This document shows, in pieces, positions 8,308-17,026 of a stretch of 53,155 nucleotides of DNA; the stretch's first letter is position 1; each line of letters opens with the position of its first letter. This stretch comes from Deltaproteobacteria bacterium. GTDB lineage: Bacteria; Myxococcota_A; UBA9042; DTJE01. The position numbers and the translations under genes were made by a program. The notes beneath the pieces are model-generated. The model did not search any database. It was not told the DNA's origin and saw only the letters and a list, made by a program, of their open reading frames with translations. Where the stretch lies: contig JAKPTZ010000098.1 in NCBI GenBank assembly GCA_029555025.1, positions 1-53,155 on the forward strand, written 5' to 3'.

Positions 8308-8904
8308 TCAGTCGTGAATCCGGTTCCAGTTGTCCAGGCAAATCTGGGACCAGGTCTCAAGTTCGGCATAGCGTGAACGCAACTCGTCCAACGGCACGAA
8401 TCCCGCGTCGAGCAGGGCCTTTTCGCGTGATTTCACTTCCGGGATCTCCAGGGTGATAAGATGTACCACGCCCAGGTGAACACGTCCGACGGGATTCGAA
8501 TCGTCATTGATCAAGCCAAGGACAGCATTCGACAGGACTGGGGCCATCGCGACTTCCTCGGAAAGCTCCCGCTCAAACGCCTTGTCATAGGCTTCACCGA
8601 AGAGATCTTCATCGACCGCCGAGATGTGGCCGCCGACACCGACGGAAATCAGCCCGTGCAGACGCGATTCACCACCCTTGACGCCGCGCCTGTACTTGAA
8701 GACCTGGCCGCCCGACATGATGATTGCGTACGGGATAAGCTGCTTGAAAGACGGGTCCTCTTCGGCCAGCGACCGTTTCATGTACCTTCCAAGCGATGAC
8801 AGCGCCAGCACATAATCCCGGCCGACCGCCATGAACCCCTGAAAATCGGGAACCTGGTCCCGAGGTACCACCATCACCATCTCTTCCCTTTCCTTCTTTT
8901 CCAT
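8308..8904 (-). CDS. Nudix-superfamily hydrolase (MutT-like)
   Basis: Predicted 198-aa cytoplasmic protein. The segment from GVGGHISAVDED to AFERELSEEVAM fits a Nudix box (Gly near the start, then RELxEE), although the spacing before REL is longer than in canonical MutT. Overall it resembles the group annotated as predicted phosphoesterase of the MutT family. The substrate is unknown; Nudix enzymes usually cleave nucleoside diphosphates linked to another group. Nothing in the neighbourhood suggests a pathway: it sits between trxB (convergent) and a sensor kinase (same strand). GGGGA about seven bases before the ATG is an acceptable SD. Confidence 0.75.
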   Translation of the reverse strand: MEKKEREEMVMVVPRDQVPDFQGFMAVGRDYVLALSSLGRYMKRSLAEEDPSFKQLIPYAIIMSGGQVFKYRRGVKGGESRLHGLISVGVGGHISAVDEDLFGEAYDKAFERELSEEVAMAPVLSNAVLGLINDDSNPVGRVHLGVVHLITLEIPEVKSREKALLDAGFVPLDELRSRYAELETWSQICLDNWNRIHD

Positions 8905-8950
8905 GATTAGTCCCCGAAACAGTTACAAGACAACTTATACCAGCTTTGAC

Positions 8951-8977
8951 GGGCGTGGGGGCCCGATAATCACGCCC
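8951..8977 (-). terminator. Hairpin between the sensor kinase and the Nudix gene
   Basis: GGGCGTG (8951-8957) and CACGCCC (8971-8977) form a 7-bp stem with a 13-nt loop in the 90-bp gap downstream of the histidine kinase gene. No U-tract follows, so it may be a weak terminator or processing site. Confidence 0.25.
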
Positions 8978-8994
8978 ACCCCGGGGACAAGGCA

Positions 8995-10608
8995 TCAGGA
9001 TGAAAGTACCCGCTGAATCGTCAGCCTCAGATCCTCCATGGAAAAGGGCTTCGGCAGAAAGGCCGCGTCAGCATTGAGTATTTCCTGGATCTGGACATGA
9101 TCGGACGTGTATCCGGACATAAACAGCATCCTGACGTCCGGATTGATCCGCCTGACATTTAACGCAAGCTCCAGGCCGTTCATCTCGGGCATGACAATGT
9201 CTGAAAGCATCAGATCGAATCTGCCTCGGGCTTCTTCAACAATCTTCAATGCCTCGATGGGATTCTCGGCAACGCTGACATGGTATCCAAGCGACTCCAG
9301 CATCATCCGCGCGAGATCCCGTATAAGTGGCTCGTCCTCGACCAGCAGGATCCTCTGGCCATTTGCGGTACCGGTTCCCAGGGAAATCCCGAAACCCAGT
9401 TCATCTGCCGGGCTCTCGCAACGTGGAAGATACACCCGGAAGGTCGCCCCGCATCCCGGTTCGCTGGACACGGCAATAAACCCGCCGCTCTGCCTGACGA
9501 TTCCATGAACCGTCGAAAGCCCCAGACCGGTACCCTTGCCGACCTTCTTCGTGGTGAAGAAAGGTTCGAACATCCTTTCCATTGTCTCGCCGTCGATTCC
9601 ACACCCCGTATCGCTGACCGAAATCATCAGGAATCTGCCGGGCATGTAGCCGGGACTCAGGCGACAGTATTCCGGGGAAAACTCGACTGCAGAAGTCTCG
9701 ATTAGGATCCTGCCGCAGCCATTCATCGCATCACGCGAGTTGACGCAGAGGTTGACCAGGATCTGTGCGACCTGGCCCGGATCCATCAATACGTTGCCAA
9801 CCCGGATCCCTGGAACCCACCGAAGTTCGATCGCATCGCCGATCAACCTGCCCAGGGTCGAAATCGTGCCTGAAACAGCCTCGTTCAGATCAAGAACCTT
9901 TGGAACAACGGCCTGCTTTCGTGCGAACGCCAGAAGTTGTCGTGTAAGATCGGCCGACCGCTCGGCAGCCGTTCTGATGCTGGCAAGATCCCTGCACACG
10001 GGGCTTTCGGGATCGACGCGTTCAAGCGCGAGCCTGCCCAGCGCCATCTCGGCATGACCAAGGATGACCGCGAGCATATTGTTGAAATCATGGGCAATAC
10101 CGCCCGCGAGCTGACCGATCGACTCCATCTTCCTGGAATGGGCAAGCTGGGCCTCCAGGCTGGCCTGTTCGTCCTGGGCCTTCCTGCGATCAGTAATGTC
10201 CAGTTCGATGGCATCCCATACGACATGACCGGAAGACAATCGCCTGGGTGCTGCAGAAAAGCTGCGCCAGGCCTGACGACCGGAAGGAAGGATCACCGGC
10301 GCCTCCAGATAGAAGCGCTTCATCAGGCGAATCGCTTCCTCTTCCCGATCAACCACCATCTGCCTGTAGTCGGGGCGAATGGACTGGTAAATGAAAAGCG
10401 GATTGTCCCCGACATCCTCCCTGGTCAGTTCATGCAGGGTTTCGACCCCGCGACTCACGTACGTCAGCCTGCGCTGGGTTCCGTCGGGACCGGAATCAAT
10501 CTGATAGACCATGCCGCCGGCCAGGTTGTCCGCCAGGGCCGCCAGTTGTTCTTCGGACTCGCGACAGGATTCCTGCACATGCCGCATCAATTCACTGCGG
10601 GTCATCAT
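8995..10608 (-). CDS. Hybrid sensor histidine kinase (PAS, kinase, receiver)
   Basis: Predicted 537-aa soluble signalling protein. A PAS-like sensor domain occupies about residues 20-140 (ending WDAIELDITDRRKAQ). The HisKA phospho-acceptor is H173 in GGIAHDFNNMLAVILGHAE. The ATPase domain has the N box (NLCVNSRDAMN), G1 (DTGCGI), F box (MFEPFFTTK) and G2 (GKGTGLGLSTVHGIV). A C-terminal receiver domain has acidic EDE, phospho-acceptor D470 (LSDIVMPEMNG) and Lys in LPKPFS. The HDFNN variant places it among kinases that often carry their own receiver. No transmembrane segment is seen, so it senses a cytoplasmic cue or is membrane-associated indirectly. No output regulator is adjacent. ATGs at 10608 and 10605 are both possible. 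Confidence 0.95.
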   Translation of the reverse strand: MMTRSELMRHVQESCRESEEQLAALADNLAGGMVYQIDSGPDGTQRRLTYVSRGVETLHELTREDVGDNPLFIYQSIRPDYRQMVVDREEEAIRLMKRFYLEAPVILPSGRQAWRSFSAAPRRLSSGHVVWDAIELDITDRRKAQDEQASLEAQLAHSRKMESIGQLAGGIAHDFNNMLAVILGHAEMALGRLALERVDPESPVCRDLASIRTAAERSADLTRQLLAFARKQAVVPKVLDLNEAVSGTISTLGRLIGDAIELRWVPGIRVGNVLMDPGQVAQILVNLCVNSRDAMNGCGRILIETSAVEFSPEYCRLSPGYMPGRFLMISVSDTGCGIDGETMERMFEPFFTTKKVGKGTGLGLSTVHGIVRQSGGFIAVSSEPGCGATFRVYLPRCESPADELGFGISLGTGTANGQRILLVEDEPLIRDLARMMLESLGYHVSVAENPIEALKIVEEARGRFDLMLSDIVMPEMNGLELALNVRRINPDVRMLFMSGYTSDHVQIQEILNADAAFLPKPFSMEDLRLTIQRVLSS

Positions 10609-10688
10609 GCACCGTTCTGGTTGATGTCCGTTATTACAACGGAAGGCAGGCGATGGTCAATCGGGAAGACGGAACTCCGCGTGCAGTA

Positions 10689-12413
10689 TCAATTTTCCAC
10701 ACCGAAAAACGACCCGGAACCTTCATATGACATCTGACCGACGGTCGCTTCAAGCAACCAGGCCGCAGGAGCCTCGCGCGCTCCGATAAGGTCAAAAGCC
10801 TGGTCGCCGTTAGCGTCCACCAGTAAGGCACCTTCAGCCGAGGTTGCAATCATGATGCCGCCACCGGTGTCGAGGTCATGGAAGTGTTGTACGAACAAAC
10901 CTGAAAACTGTTCAATCAAGCTTTCACACGCGGCACGGGCTGAATCGACCGGCATTACCGCGCCCCCGACGTCAAGAGCCGAATCGAAATCATCGCAACA
11001 GGAAGAATCTGTCAGGCAGGCCCTTCCGCCCAGCATCGAGCCGATAAGTTTCTCGACGGTATTGACGGCTGGCAATCCATCCGACCCGTCGCCAAGCAGG
11101 CTCGGCAGGATGAAGGACAGCAGGCCGAAGGAAATCAGGGCACCAGGCTTCAACCCGACAAGGTGTTTTTCGATGTTCAGATGCCAACCGTCGCCAAGGC
11201 TGCCGGAAATGCCACACGACAGATTCGTCTGAATGCCCGGAATACTGCCAAGGCTGAAATAGGCCGCACCACATTCGGGATCCGACGGATCACAGTCGTG
11301 TCCCAGCGGCCACCGAAAGACGACCGAATGCCAGTTCTCCTGGCAGTCCTGCGCCCCGAAAGCCCGCATAAGATCACCGATCTCATACGGAGAGACCGGA
11401 TCCCCCAGACATGTCATCGTTGAAAGGACTCGAACCTCATCCAGGGGGGATAACAGTTCGTTGACCGTGAAATAGACCTGCTCGCAAAGGGCTGGCTCCT
11501 CGTACGGGCAGGCCGAAGCCAGCATGGACGAATGGTTTGAATCGATGATCTGGGCCGCGATCTGGCCGGATGTCGTGAAGGCGGCGGGGTCGGGATTATC
11601 CGGGTCGGAAAAAATGGCCGCACAGAATTCTTCGTTGCCGCCGATTCCGGCAATCGACGGATCACACATCAGCATGAGTATGCTTGAAGACGGACGAAGC
11701 ATGATATCAATCACGATATCCAGTACGTCCCTGGCCACGGGATGCAGAAGGCGTGAAAAGTCCATTGAACTGCTTACATCCCAGCTTCCGACAATCGACG
11801 GAGCAACATCGAAAAGGGTCAGGGGGACTGTAACTTTGGCTCCGTATTCGACCATCGCATCCCGGTCATTGCATGCCCAAGCAAGAAGTTCAGGTTCATC
11901 GGATCCATCCTCGACAAGCGCAACAACCGTGTATTCCTGCTCCAAGTCTTCTGCCAGCCCCGATAATTCCTGGAACCTGGCCACGGGGCCATGGATGGAA
12001 ACGCCTTCGCGGGAAACCGCCACATTCGACGGCAGATTCCGGGCATCAAGGTCAAGGCAGTCATATCGATTTTCGGCCGTCTTCCGGTAGAGCAGAACCC
12101 GGGCTTCGGTCAAGCCATTCCGAACGCCTTTGTAGTCGTCGATGATAACGTTCAGCACAGCTTCCTGGGCGACATTGCCGTCATCAGGCCATGCATCGAC
12201 GGAACCGCCGTCATCCGCGTCAGCCGCATCGGAACGCGGTGGCTCTTCGCCATCGGATGCGTCATGCTCCGCCGCGTCATGTCCGGGATTCGCGGAATCG
12301 AAGAAAACATCAACGCCGACGATGTCCGGTTCCCCATCCGTCCCGTCCGACCCGCAACCAGCCTGGCAAACAAACACGAGCATTGCAAAAATCGGACAGA
12401 ATCTTCGAATCAT
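10689..12413 (-). CDS. Large lipoprotein of unknown function
   Basis: Predicted 574-aa lipoprotein. The signal peptide starts MIRRFCPIF and ends in the lipobox QAGC. An Asp/Glu-rich flexible linker of about 60 residues follows, a style shared with most lipoproteins in this window. The rest contains scattered Cys pairs (for example LTDSSCCDDF) and ends with a segment resembling the end of a beta-sandwich. I recognise no family. I chose the ATG at 12413 because the positively charged MIRR precedes the hydrophobic core; an ATG at 12425 is also in frame. It lies between the sensor kinase and the diacylglycerol-kinase-like gene, all on the minus strand, with gaps too large to prove co-transcription. 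Confidence 0.7.
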   Translation of the reverse strand: MIRRFCPIFAMLVFVCQAGCGSDGTDGEPDIVGVDVFFDSANPGHDAAEHDASDGEEPPRSDAADADDGGSVDAWPDDGNVAQEAVLNVIIDDYKGVRNGLTEARVLLYRKTAENRYDCLDLDARNLPSNVAVSREGVSIHGPVARFQELSGLAEDLEQEYTVVALVEDGSDEPELLAWACNDRDAMVEYGAKVTVPLTLFDVAPSIVGSWDVSSSMDFSRLLHPVARDVLDIVIDIMLRPSSSILMLMCDPSIAGIGGNEEFCAAIFSDPDNPDPAAFTTSGQIAAQIIDSNHSSMLASACPYEEPALCEQVYFTVNELLSPLDEVRVLSTMTCLGDPVSPYEIGDLMRAFGAQDCQENWHSVVFRWPLGHDCDPSDPECGAAYFSLGSIPGIQTNLSCGISGSLGDGWHLNIEKHLVGLKPGALISFGLLSFILPSLLGDGSDGLPAVNTVEKLIGSMLGGRACLTDSSCCDDFDSALDVGGAVMPVDSARAACESLIEQFSGLFVQHFHDLDTGGGIMIATSAEGALLVDANGDQAFDLIGAREAPAAWLLEATVGQMSYEGSGSFFGVEN

Positions 12414-12481
12414 AATGACATCCACAGGATAAGACTGAATTCGAAAGTATCAGGAACAGGGGGCAAATTCAACGGACATCA

Positions 12482-13519
12482 TCAATGGCGCTTGACGACC
12501 GGAAAGGACAACTGCGGCCCCAGGCGGACGGACAGGCGATCGAGGCCGAAGAACATCTCGCCGTCGATTACCGGATCAAGAAGCTGTTCAGTAGTTGCGA
12601 CGACATCAAGCGACTTGCCCGGAAACTCATGCCACTGCTTGCCCGGGATCGGCTTGCCAACGACATAGAATGGCCACTTGTATGCACATTCATGCACCGG
12701 AAGCGCGCCGACGACTATGTGAAGCTGCCCCGGCTTCCTGGCGTACTCGAACAACTTCATGGTGCCGAAATCGATCTCGACCGAACTCACATGAAGCCCC
12801 TGGTACACGCCGTAGTCGAACTTGCGCCCGTCCGCGACGACGTCGGCCCTGGTTCCCGAGAGTATGTACCTTCCGGTCTCCAGGACGTCGTCCGGAAAGA
12901 CCGACTCCAGCTTCTCGGGCAGCAGGGATGCAATGTATCCAACGCTGGTGCGCGCACTGATATCGATGATCGAAAGCGGGTTGCGATGGGGGCGCTGGTA
13001 ATACTTGGCGAAAAACTTCTGGCCGATTCCGCCGATGGCAATGGCGAATCCTGTCCTTTCGAAGGCCCAGGTTCCATCCGGGTCGCCATGAACGTGCCCC
13101 CGGACGTCGATGGTGTCCAGGCAAACCGTTTCAAAGTCGTCGTCCTGGCCGCCACCGTCAAGCAGGCTTCGCACGACCTGATCCGTGGTGCCCCGTATGC
13201 CGACGGTTCTTGCAACGAAATCGATGGTTCCGCTGTTCGACGGGACTATCATCGGATAGGCAGAACCGCCGTTCCACATCCCCCGCTTCTTCAGTACCTC
13301 GCGGCCCTCGTTCAGCATCCAGTGCAGCGTTCCGTCGCCGCCGTCCGCGACCCAGCAGTCACAGCCCATATCGATGAATTCTTCAAGCGCGGGGCGGATT
13401 TCCGAAATGTCGCTGGTTCTTCGAACGACGCACGACCCTTTCAATCCCTTTGCGGGCAGGTCGCTGCCGCCGGCCCTGTTTCGCCTGGAATTCAGATTTG
13501 TAAGGACACCAACCTTCAT
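12482..13519 (-). CDS. Diacylglycerol kinase-like lipid kinase
   Basis: Predicted 345-aa cytoplasmic enzyme of the DAGK/sphingosine kinase/YegS superfamily. The N-terminal domain opens KVGVLTNLNSRRNR and contains the nucleotide-binding ADGGDGTLHWML. The following PSNSGTIDFVAR occupies the place of the usual PLGTxNDxAR. A second beta-rich domain contains the GFAIAIGGIGQKFFAKY segment, which corresponds to the common GxGxD/N region. The likely reaction is ATP-dependent phosphorylation of a lipid hydroxyl, substrate unknown. The reading frame can open at a TTG (13540), but the ATG at 13519, with AGGA nine bases upstream, gives the typical family N-terminus. Confidence 0.85.
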   Translation of the reverse strand: MKVGVLTNLNSRRNRAGGSDLPAKGLKGSCVVRRTSDISEIRPALEEFIDMGCDCWVADGGDGTLHWMLNEGREVLKKRGMWNGGSAYPMIVPSNSGTIDFVARTVGIRGTTDQVVRSLLDGGGQDDDFETVCLDTIDVRGHVHGDPDGTWAFERTGFAIAIGGIGQKFFAKYYQRPHRNPLSIIDISARTSVGYIASLLPEKLESVFPDDVLETGRYILSGTRADVVADGRKFDYGVYQGLHVSSVEIDFGTMKLFEYARKPGQLHIVVGALPVHECAYKWPFYVVGKPIPGKQWHEFPGKSLDVVATTEQLLDPVIDGEMFFGLDRLSVRLGPQLSFPVVKRH

Positions 13520-13544
13520 TGACACGATCCTTTCAGGCAAGGCA

Positions 13545-13557
13545 GTGTTTCAAACAC
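13545..13557. promoter_or_regulatory. Short perfect palindrome upstream of the lipid kinase gene
   Basis: GTGTTT-C-AAACAC is a perfect 6+6 dyad about 26 bases upstream of the lipid kinase start, in the 262-bp divergent intergenic region. It could be an operator for the kinase gene. No regulator is encoded next to it. Confidence 0.3.
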
Positions 13558-13725
13558 GCGGAATGGTACGCCTTGCGAGTGCGATGTCAATTGCCGGGTT
13601 AATCAAGGTCGATGTCGAGGCGTCTGCCAGGGCGCGGCACAGTAATGGCCGGAGTGCATTTCCCGGTTCGAATTACACCGCCCGCACGATTCAATCCCGT
13701 TCCAGTGGCCCCAGATTCGGGCGCA

Positions 13726-13754
13726 TTGAAAACGCCCCGTCACAGTCATAGAAT
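13726..13754 (+). promoter_or_regulatory. Strong sigma70-like promoter of the duplicated-domain lipoprotein
   Basis: TTGAAA (13726-13731) and TAGAAT (13749-13754) are separated by 17 bases, among the best promoter matches in the window. Transcription would start near 13761, leaving a leader of about 20 bases before the GTG start at 13782. Confidence 0.6.
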
Positions 13755-13781
13755 TGCGACAGCCACCAAAGGACGGATGAC

Positions 13782-14930
13782 GTGAAATCCACTGCATTCA
13801 TTTTGTTCCTTCTGACTGCTTCATTGCTGGTTGCATGCGGCGGGGGAACCACCGATGCCGATTCTGGACAGGATACAGGCATTCAGGACGTCGCGACCGA
13901 CCTCGGGACTCAGGATCCAGGGACCCAGGATCCGGGCGGCGCCGACCATGGCGCTTCAGATGCGGCCATCCCGGATTCCGCGACGGATTCCGAACCGGAT
14001 GGCGGCGACGATGTGCCGACCGACGCGACCGAACCGGAAAATATCGGCATGAACCCCATGTACAGCGAATGCGGTGGCTTCCAGCCCGAAACCCGCCTGG
14101 CGGAAGAGGATCCGAACTGCGGCGACGAAACCCTGGAGTGGGATGTCGATTCGGAAAGCGGCGTGCTGACTTTCACGAATACCGACGTTTTCCTTAACTG
14201 CTGCGGCGACCACGACATCCAGGTGACCGTGCAGGACGGTGTATATGTGATCACGGAAACGGACAGACCCGCCGCCGGGGAAGGACGCTGTTTCTGTCAA
14301 TGCCTGTTCGATTTCCAGATTCAGATCCCCCCGATCGATGGCGACGCGATTGACGTCAGGATTGAACGGGTGGTCACGGACGAGGGGACTGGCGAGGCGG
14401 TGGTGGCCTGGGAGGGTCGGATTGACACAACAACGGGCCAGGGAATCGTGACGATCAAGGAAGACGTGGGCTGGTGCAATCAGGGAATCGATATTGGAAC
14501 CAATCCGCGCGCCAGCGGTTGCGGCGGATTCGATGCGCCCCGAAGCGCGACCAGCGGTGAGACTGGATGCCCGGACGAAGTCCTGAACTGGCAATTCGAC
14601 GCGGTCGGACAAACCCTGGCCTTCATCAATTCCAGCGTTGACCTGAACTGCTGCGGAATACACGAAATCCAGGCGTTTTTCGACGCCGGGGTCTATCACC
14701 TGGCCGAGACCGACGCGCCCGACGATGAAAGCGGGCGCTGCAAGTGCATGTGCCTTTTTGACTTCGCGATTGATGTTTCCGACGTCGTCGGCCCGACAAT
14801 CGAAGTGCGCCTGAGTCGCGACCTGACCGACGACGACTTCGATCGCGGCGTCGTCTGGGAAGGCAGCATCGATCTCTTGGCGGGCAGCGGGACGATTACA
14901 ATTCGGGAAAACACCGGGGCCTGCGACTAA
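13782..14930 (+). CDS. Lipoprotein with two tandem copies of a Cys-rich domain
   Basis: Predicted 382-aa lipoprotein. The signal peptide (MKSTAFILFLLTASLL) ends in the lipobox VAC. An Asp/Thr/Pro-rich linker of about 70 residues contains a DPGTQDPG repeat. Two homologous domains of about 120 residues follow. Each has the order CGGF, C(G/P)DE(T/V)L, the strand LTFTNTDV or LAFINSSV, LNCCG(D/I)H(D/E)IQ, and the cluster CFCQCLFDF or CKCMCLFDF, ending in (V/I)TI(K/R)E. The matching Cys positions suggest conserved disulfides or a metal site. I do not recognise the family. The start is GTG, supported by AAAGGA about nine bases upstream and a strong promoter. The acyltransferase gene begins 32 bases after the stop and may be co-transcribed. 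Confidence 0.8.
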   Translation: MKSTAFILFLLTASLLVACGGGTTDADSGQDTGIQDVATDLGTQDPGTQDPGGADHGASDAAIPDSATDSEPDGGDDVPTDATEPENIGMNPMYSECGGFQPETRLAEEDPNCGDETLEWDVDSESGVLTFTNTDVFLNCCGDHDIQVTVQDGVYVITETDRPAAGEGRCFCQCLFDFQIQIPPIDGDAIDVRIERVVTDEGTGEAVVAWEGRIDTTTGQGIVTIKEDVGWCNQGIDIGTNPRASGCGGFDAPRSATSGETGCPDEVLNWQFDAVGQTLAFINSSVDLNCCGIHEIQAFFDAGVYHLAETDAPDDESGRCKCMCLFDFAIDVSDVVGPTIEVRLSRDLTDDDFDRGVVWEGSIDLLAGSGTITIRENTGACD

Positions 14931-14962
14931 CTTCTTCAACAGAAACTCGGGGAAGAACAGGA

Positions 14963-16006
14963 TTGGACATCATCGCAACGGAAAAAAGCGACACGCCCCA
15001 ACGTGACGCATGGTTCGACAACGTCAAGTTCGTGCTGATCTTCCTGGTGGTCGCCGGCCATATGCTGGAACCCCTTGATTTCGGACCGGCCTATCTCCTG
15101 ATTTACTCCTTCCACATCCCGCTTTTCGTCTTCGTTTCGGGATACTTCTCTCGCAACTTCGCGAAGGCGGGGAATGAACGGAAACTCATCGAGAGGCTTG
15201 TAATCCCATACATTGTGTTCGAGGTGGCCTATTCGGTGTTTGACTGGTGGCTTTTTGACAGGCCGAAACTGACCTTTTCACCGTTTTCGCCATACTGGAT
15301 CACGTGGTTCCTTTTCAGCATGGTTCTGTGGAGGGCCAGCCTTCCTTACGTTTCCCGCCTGCGCATGGCGTTGCCGATTTCGCTTCTCGTCGGCCTTGCG
15401 GCCGGATATTCGGGCAGCATCGGGTACTTTGGCAGCCTGTCAAGAACCCTTGTGTTCATGCCGTTCTTCCTTGCCGGGGTGATCTTCAAGCCTCGCATGC
15501 TTCAGGACGCTCTACGGCCTCCGGTAAGGGGCGCCGTGTTCAAAATCCTGGCCGTCATCCTTCTGGCTTCCGCGTACGCCTTTTTCCTGACGGGCGACCG
15601 GGACAGGCTCCACCAGTGGTTTTACGGTTCATTCTCCTATGAAAGCATGCGGATTGGCGGATGGCTCGCTGCCGGTTACCGGCTGTGTGAATATGCCGTC
15701 GCCTGCGTGCTGTCGGCATCCGTTCTGATACTGGTCCCTTCACGCAAGATTCCACTGTTGACGGCTTCAGGGCGCAACACGATGTATGTATTCCTTCTGC
15801 ACGGCTTTGTCGCCCGGCTGTGGCTTGAATCGAAGTGGTTCCAGCAGTTCGATTCGATTTCGGGAAAGGCCATGATCCTCGGCGGTGCATTGATTATCAC
15901 GGTAATCCTGTCCTCGCGGGCGGTAAGGATCGTGTTCCATCCACTGGTCGAACCACGGCTCGACTTCCTGTTCAAGCGCGGACAGGATGGCCCGACAAAA
16001 TGTTGA
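14963..16006 (+). CDS. Acyltransferase family 3 membrane protein (fucose 4-O-acetylase-like)
   Basis: Predicted 347-aa integral membrane O-acyltransferase with about ten hydrophobic segments. The N-terminal signature WFDNVKFVLIFLVVAGHML, with the conserved His in the first helix, and the FHIPLFVFVSGYFSR segment are typical of the acyltransferase-3 group related to fucose 4-O-acetylase and OafA-type enzymes. These transfer acyl groups to sugars of surface polysaccharides. The first in-frame start is TTG at 14963, a few bases after GGGGAAG; no ATG lies before the conserved helix, so TTG is probably used. It probably belongs to the same transcript as the preceding lipoprotein. Confidence 0.88.
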   Translation: MDIIATEKSDTPQRDAWFDNVKFVLIFLVVAGHMLEPLDFGPAYLLIYSFHIPLFVFVSGYFSRNFAKAGNERKLIERLVIPYIVFEVAYSVFDWWLFDRPKLTFSPFSPYWITWFLFSMVLWRASLPYVSRLRMALPISLLVGLAAGYSGSIGYFGSLSRTLVFMPFFLAGVIFKPRMLQDALRPPVRGAVFKILAVILLASAYAFFLTGDRDRLHQWFYGSFSYESMRIGGWLAAGYRLCEYAVACVLSASVLILVPSRKIPLLTASGRNTMYVFLLHGFVARLWLESKWFQQFDSISGKAMILGGALIITVILSSRAVRIVFHPLVEPRLDFLFKRGQDGPTKC

Positions 16007-16170
16007 AGCCGTCTCACGTAATGTCTTGACCGGCGCCCGCAGTAATCGGAAGATTCCAATATCACACAAATTCCACGGCCATGTGGCAAGGCGATGCTTC
16101 CTGCTACGACTTTGCGGCCAGGGCGTGCCAGCCGATGTGATTGTGGTGCGGGGCGTTGTCCCGGACTGCG

Positions 16171-16944
16171 TCAGTCACGCAATCCCATTATGAAGAACGT
16201 ATAACCGTAGCGGTCGCCATACTTCCTTGAAAGCTCGAGTTCCTGCCTGCAATGGGCGACAACGTTCATGGCGGCCGGCGTGCCCGCATGCCTGGCGGCG
16301 AACCCGTCAAGCTGAACCTGAAGCGGCCCGTAGTACGACTTCGACCAGCCCTCGGGCGGCAGCCTGAATTCGTGCAGCAGTTCGTATCCGGCAGCCGCAA
16401 TCGAGGCCCGCCGGCCGGCCGGGCTGGCGTCCTCGGTCGGGTCCGGCACACAGAACTCACGCAGTTCGGCGGGGATGTCGTCGGAAAACCACGTGAACTC
16501 GGAAACGACCATGCGGCCGCCAGGCTTTAACAGCCGGCGCCACAGTTCAAGTGCGCGCGCGAACCCGACTATGAAGCTGCAGCCTTCCGCCCACACGACG
16601 TCGAACGACCGATCCGGAAATGGAAGGTCGGCCATGTCGGCGACCACGGTCGAGATCCGTTCATCAAGCCCCTGGGCCATCGCGTTCCGCTTCAGGATTT
16701 CCAGGAACGGGCGGTGCAGGTCGGTCGCGGTAATTCGGGCCGGACTGCGCCGCGCCAGTTCAAGCGTCTGCACGCCGGATCCGCATCCGATGTCAAGAAT
16801 GGACTGGTCGGGGCCAAGCGGCGGCAACAGGCCCAGCGCGTGCCTGGTGGATTCGTCCAGGCCGGGTCCCTGACGTGGAAGTGCCTCAAAAAGCTCGTGA
16901 AAGTACTGCCAGAAATGTTCGTCGAACTGAAATATGTCGGACAT
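16171..16944 (-). CDS. Class I SAM-dependent methyltransferase
   Basis: Predicted 257-aa cytoplasmic methyltransferase with a Rossmann fold. Motif I is ILDIGCGSG, followed by the acidic motif II end ITATDLHRP, then VVADMADLPFPDRSFDVVWAEG (motifs III and IV region) and LKPGGRMVVSE (post-motif). The layout is that of UbiE/type-11 methyltransferases; the substrate (small molecule, lipid or other) cannot be told. The ATG at 16944 has AGGAGG five bases upstream. It lies downstream of hipBA on the same strand. The 164-bp stretch between its end and the acyltransferase (16007-16170) shows no gene or clear signal. Confidence 0.92.
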   Translation of the reverse strand: MSDIFQFDEHFWQYFHELFEALPRQGPGLDESTRHALGLLPPLGPDQSILDIGCGSGVQTLELARRSPARITATDLHRPFLEILKRNAMAQGLDERISTVVADMADLPFPDRSFDVVWAEGCSFIVGFARALELWRRLLKPGGRMVVSEFTWFSDDIPAELREFCVPDPTEDASPAGRRASIAAAGYELLHEFRLPPEGWSKSYYGPLQVQLDGFAARHAGTPAAMNVVAHCRQELELSRKYGDRYGYTFFIMGLRD

Positions 16945-17026
16945 TGGAACCTCCTTGTGTTCGTGAATCCAACCAGCCCCAGGGTTCCGAAACCTCTTGT
17001 GGCGCGAAACTTCGCGGTCGAATCAT

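Noticed and set aside
12485..13522. 345-codon plus-strand ORF almost coextensive with the lipid kinase gene
   Set aside because: The minus strand carries GGDGT and the kinase fold; the plus frame shows nothing recognisable.
16007..16170. Possible RNA gene between the acyltransferase and the methyltransferase
   Set aside because: No cloverleaf, terminator or strong dyad could be found by eye.
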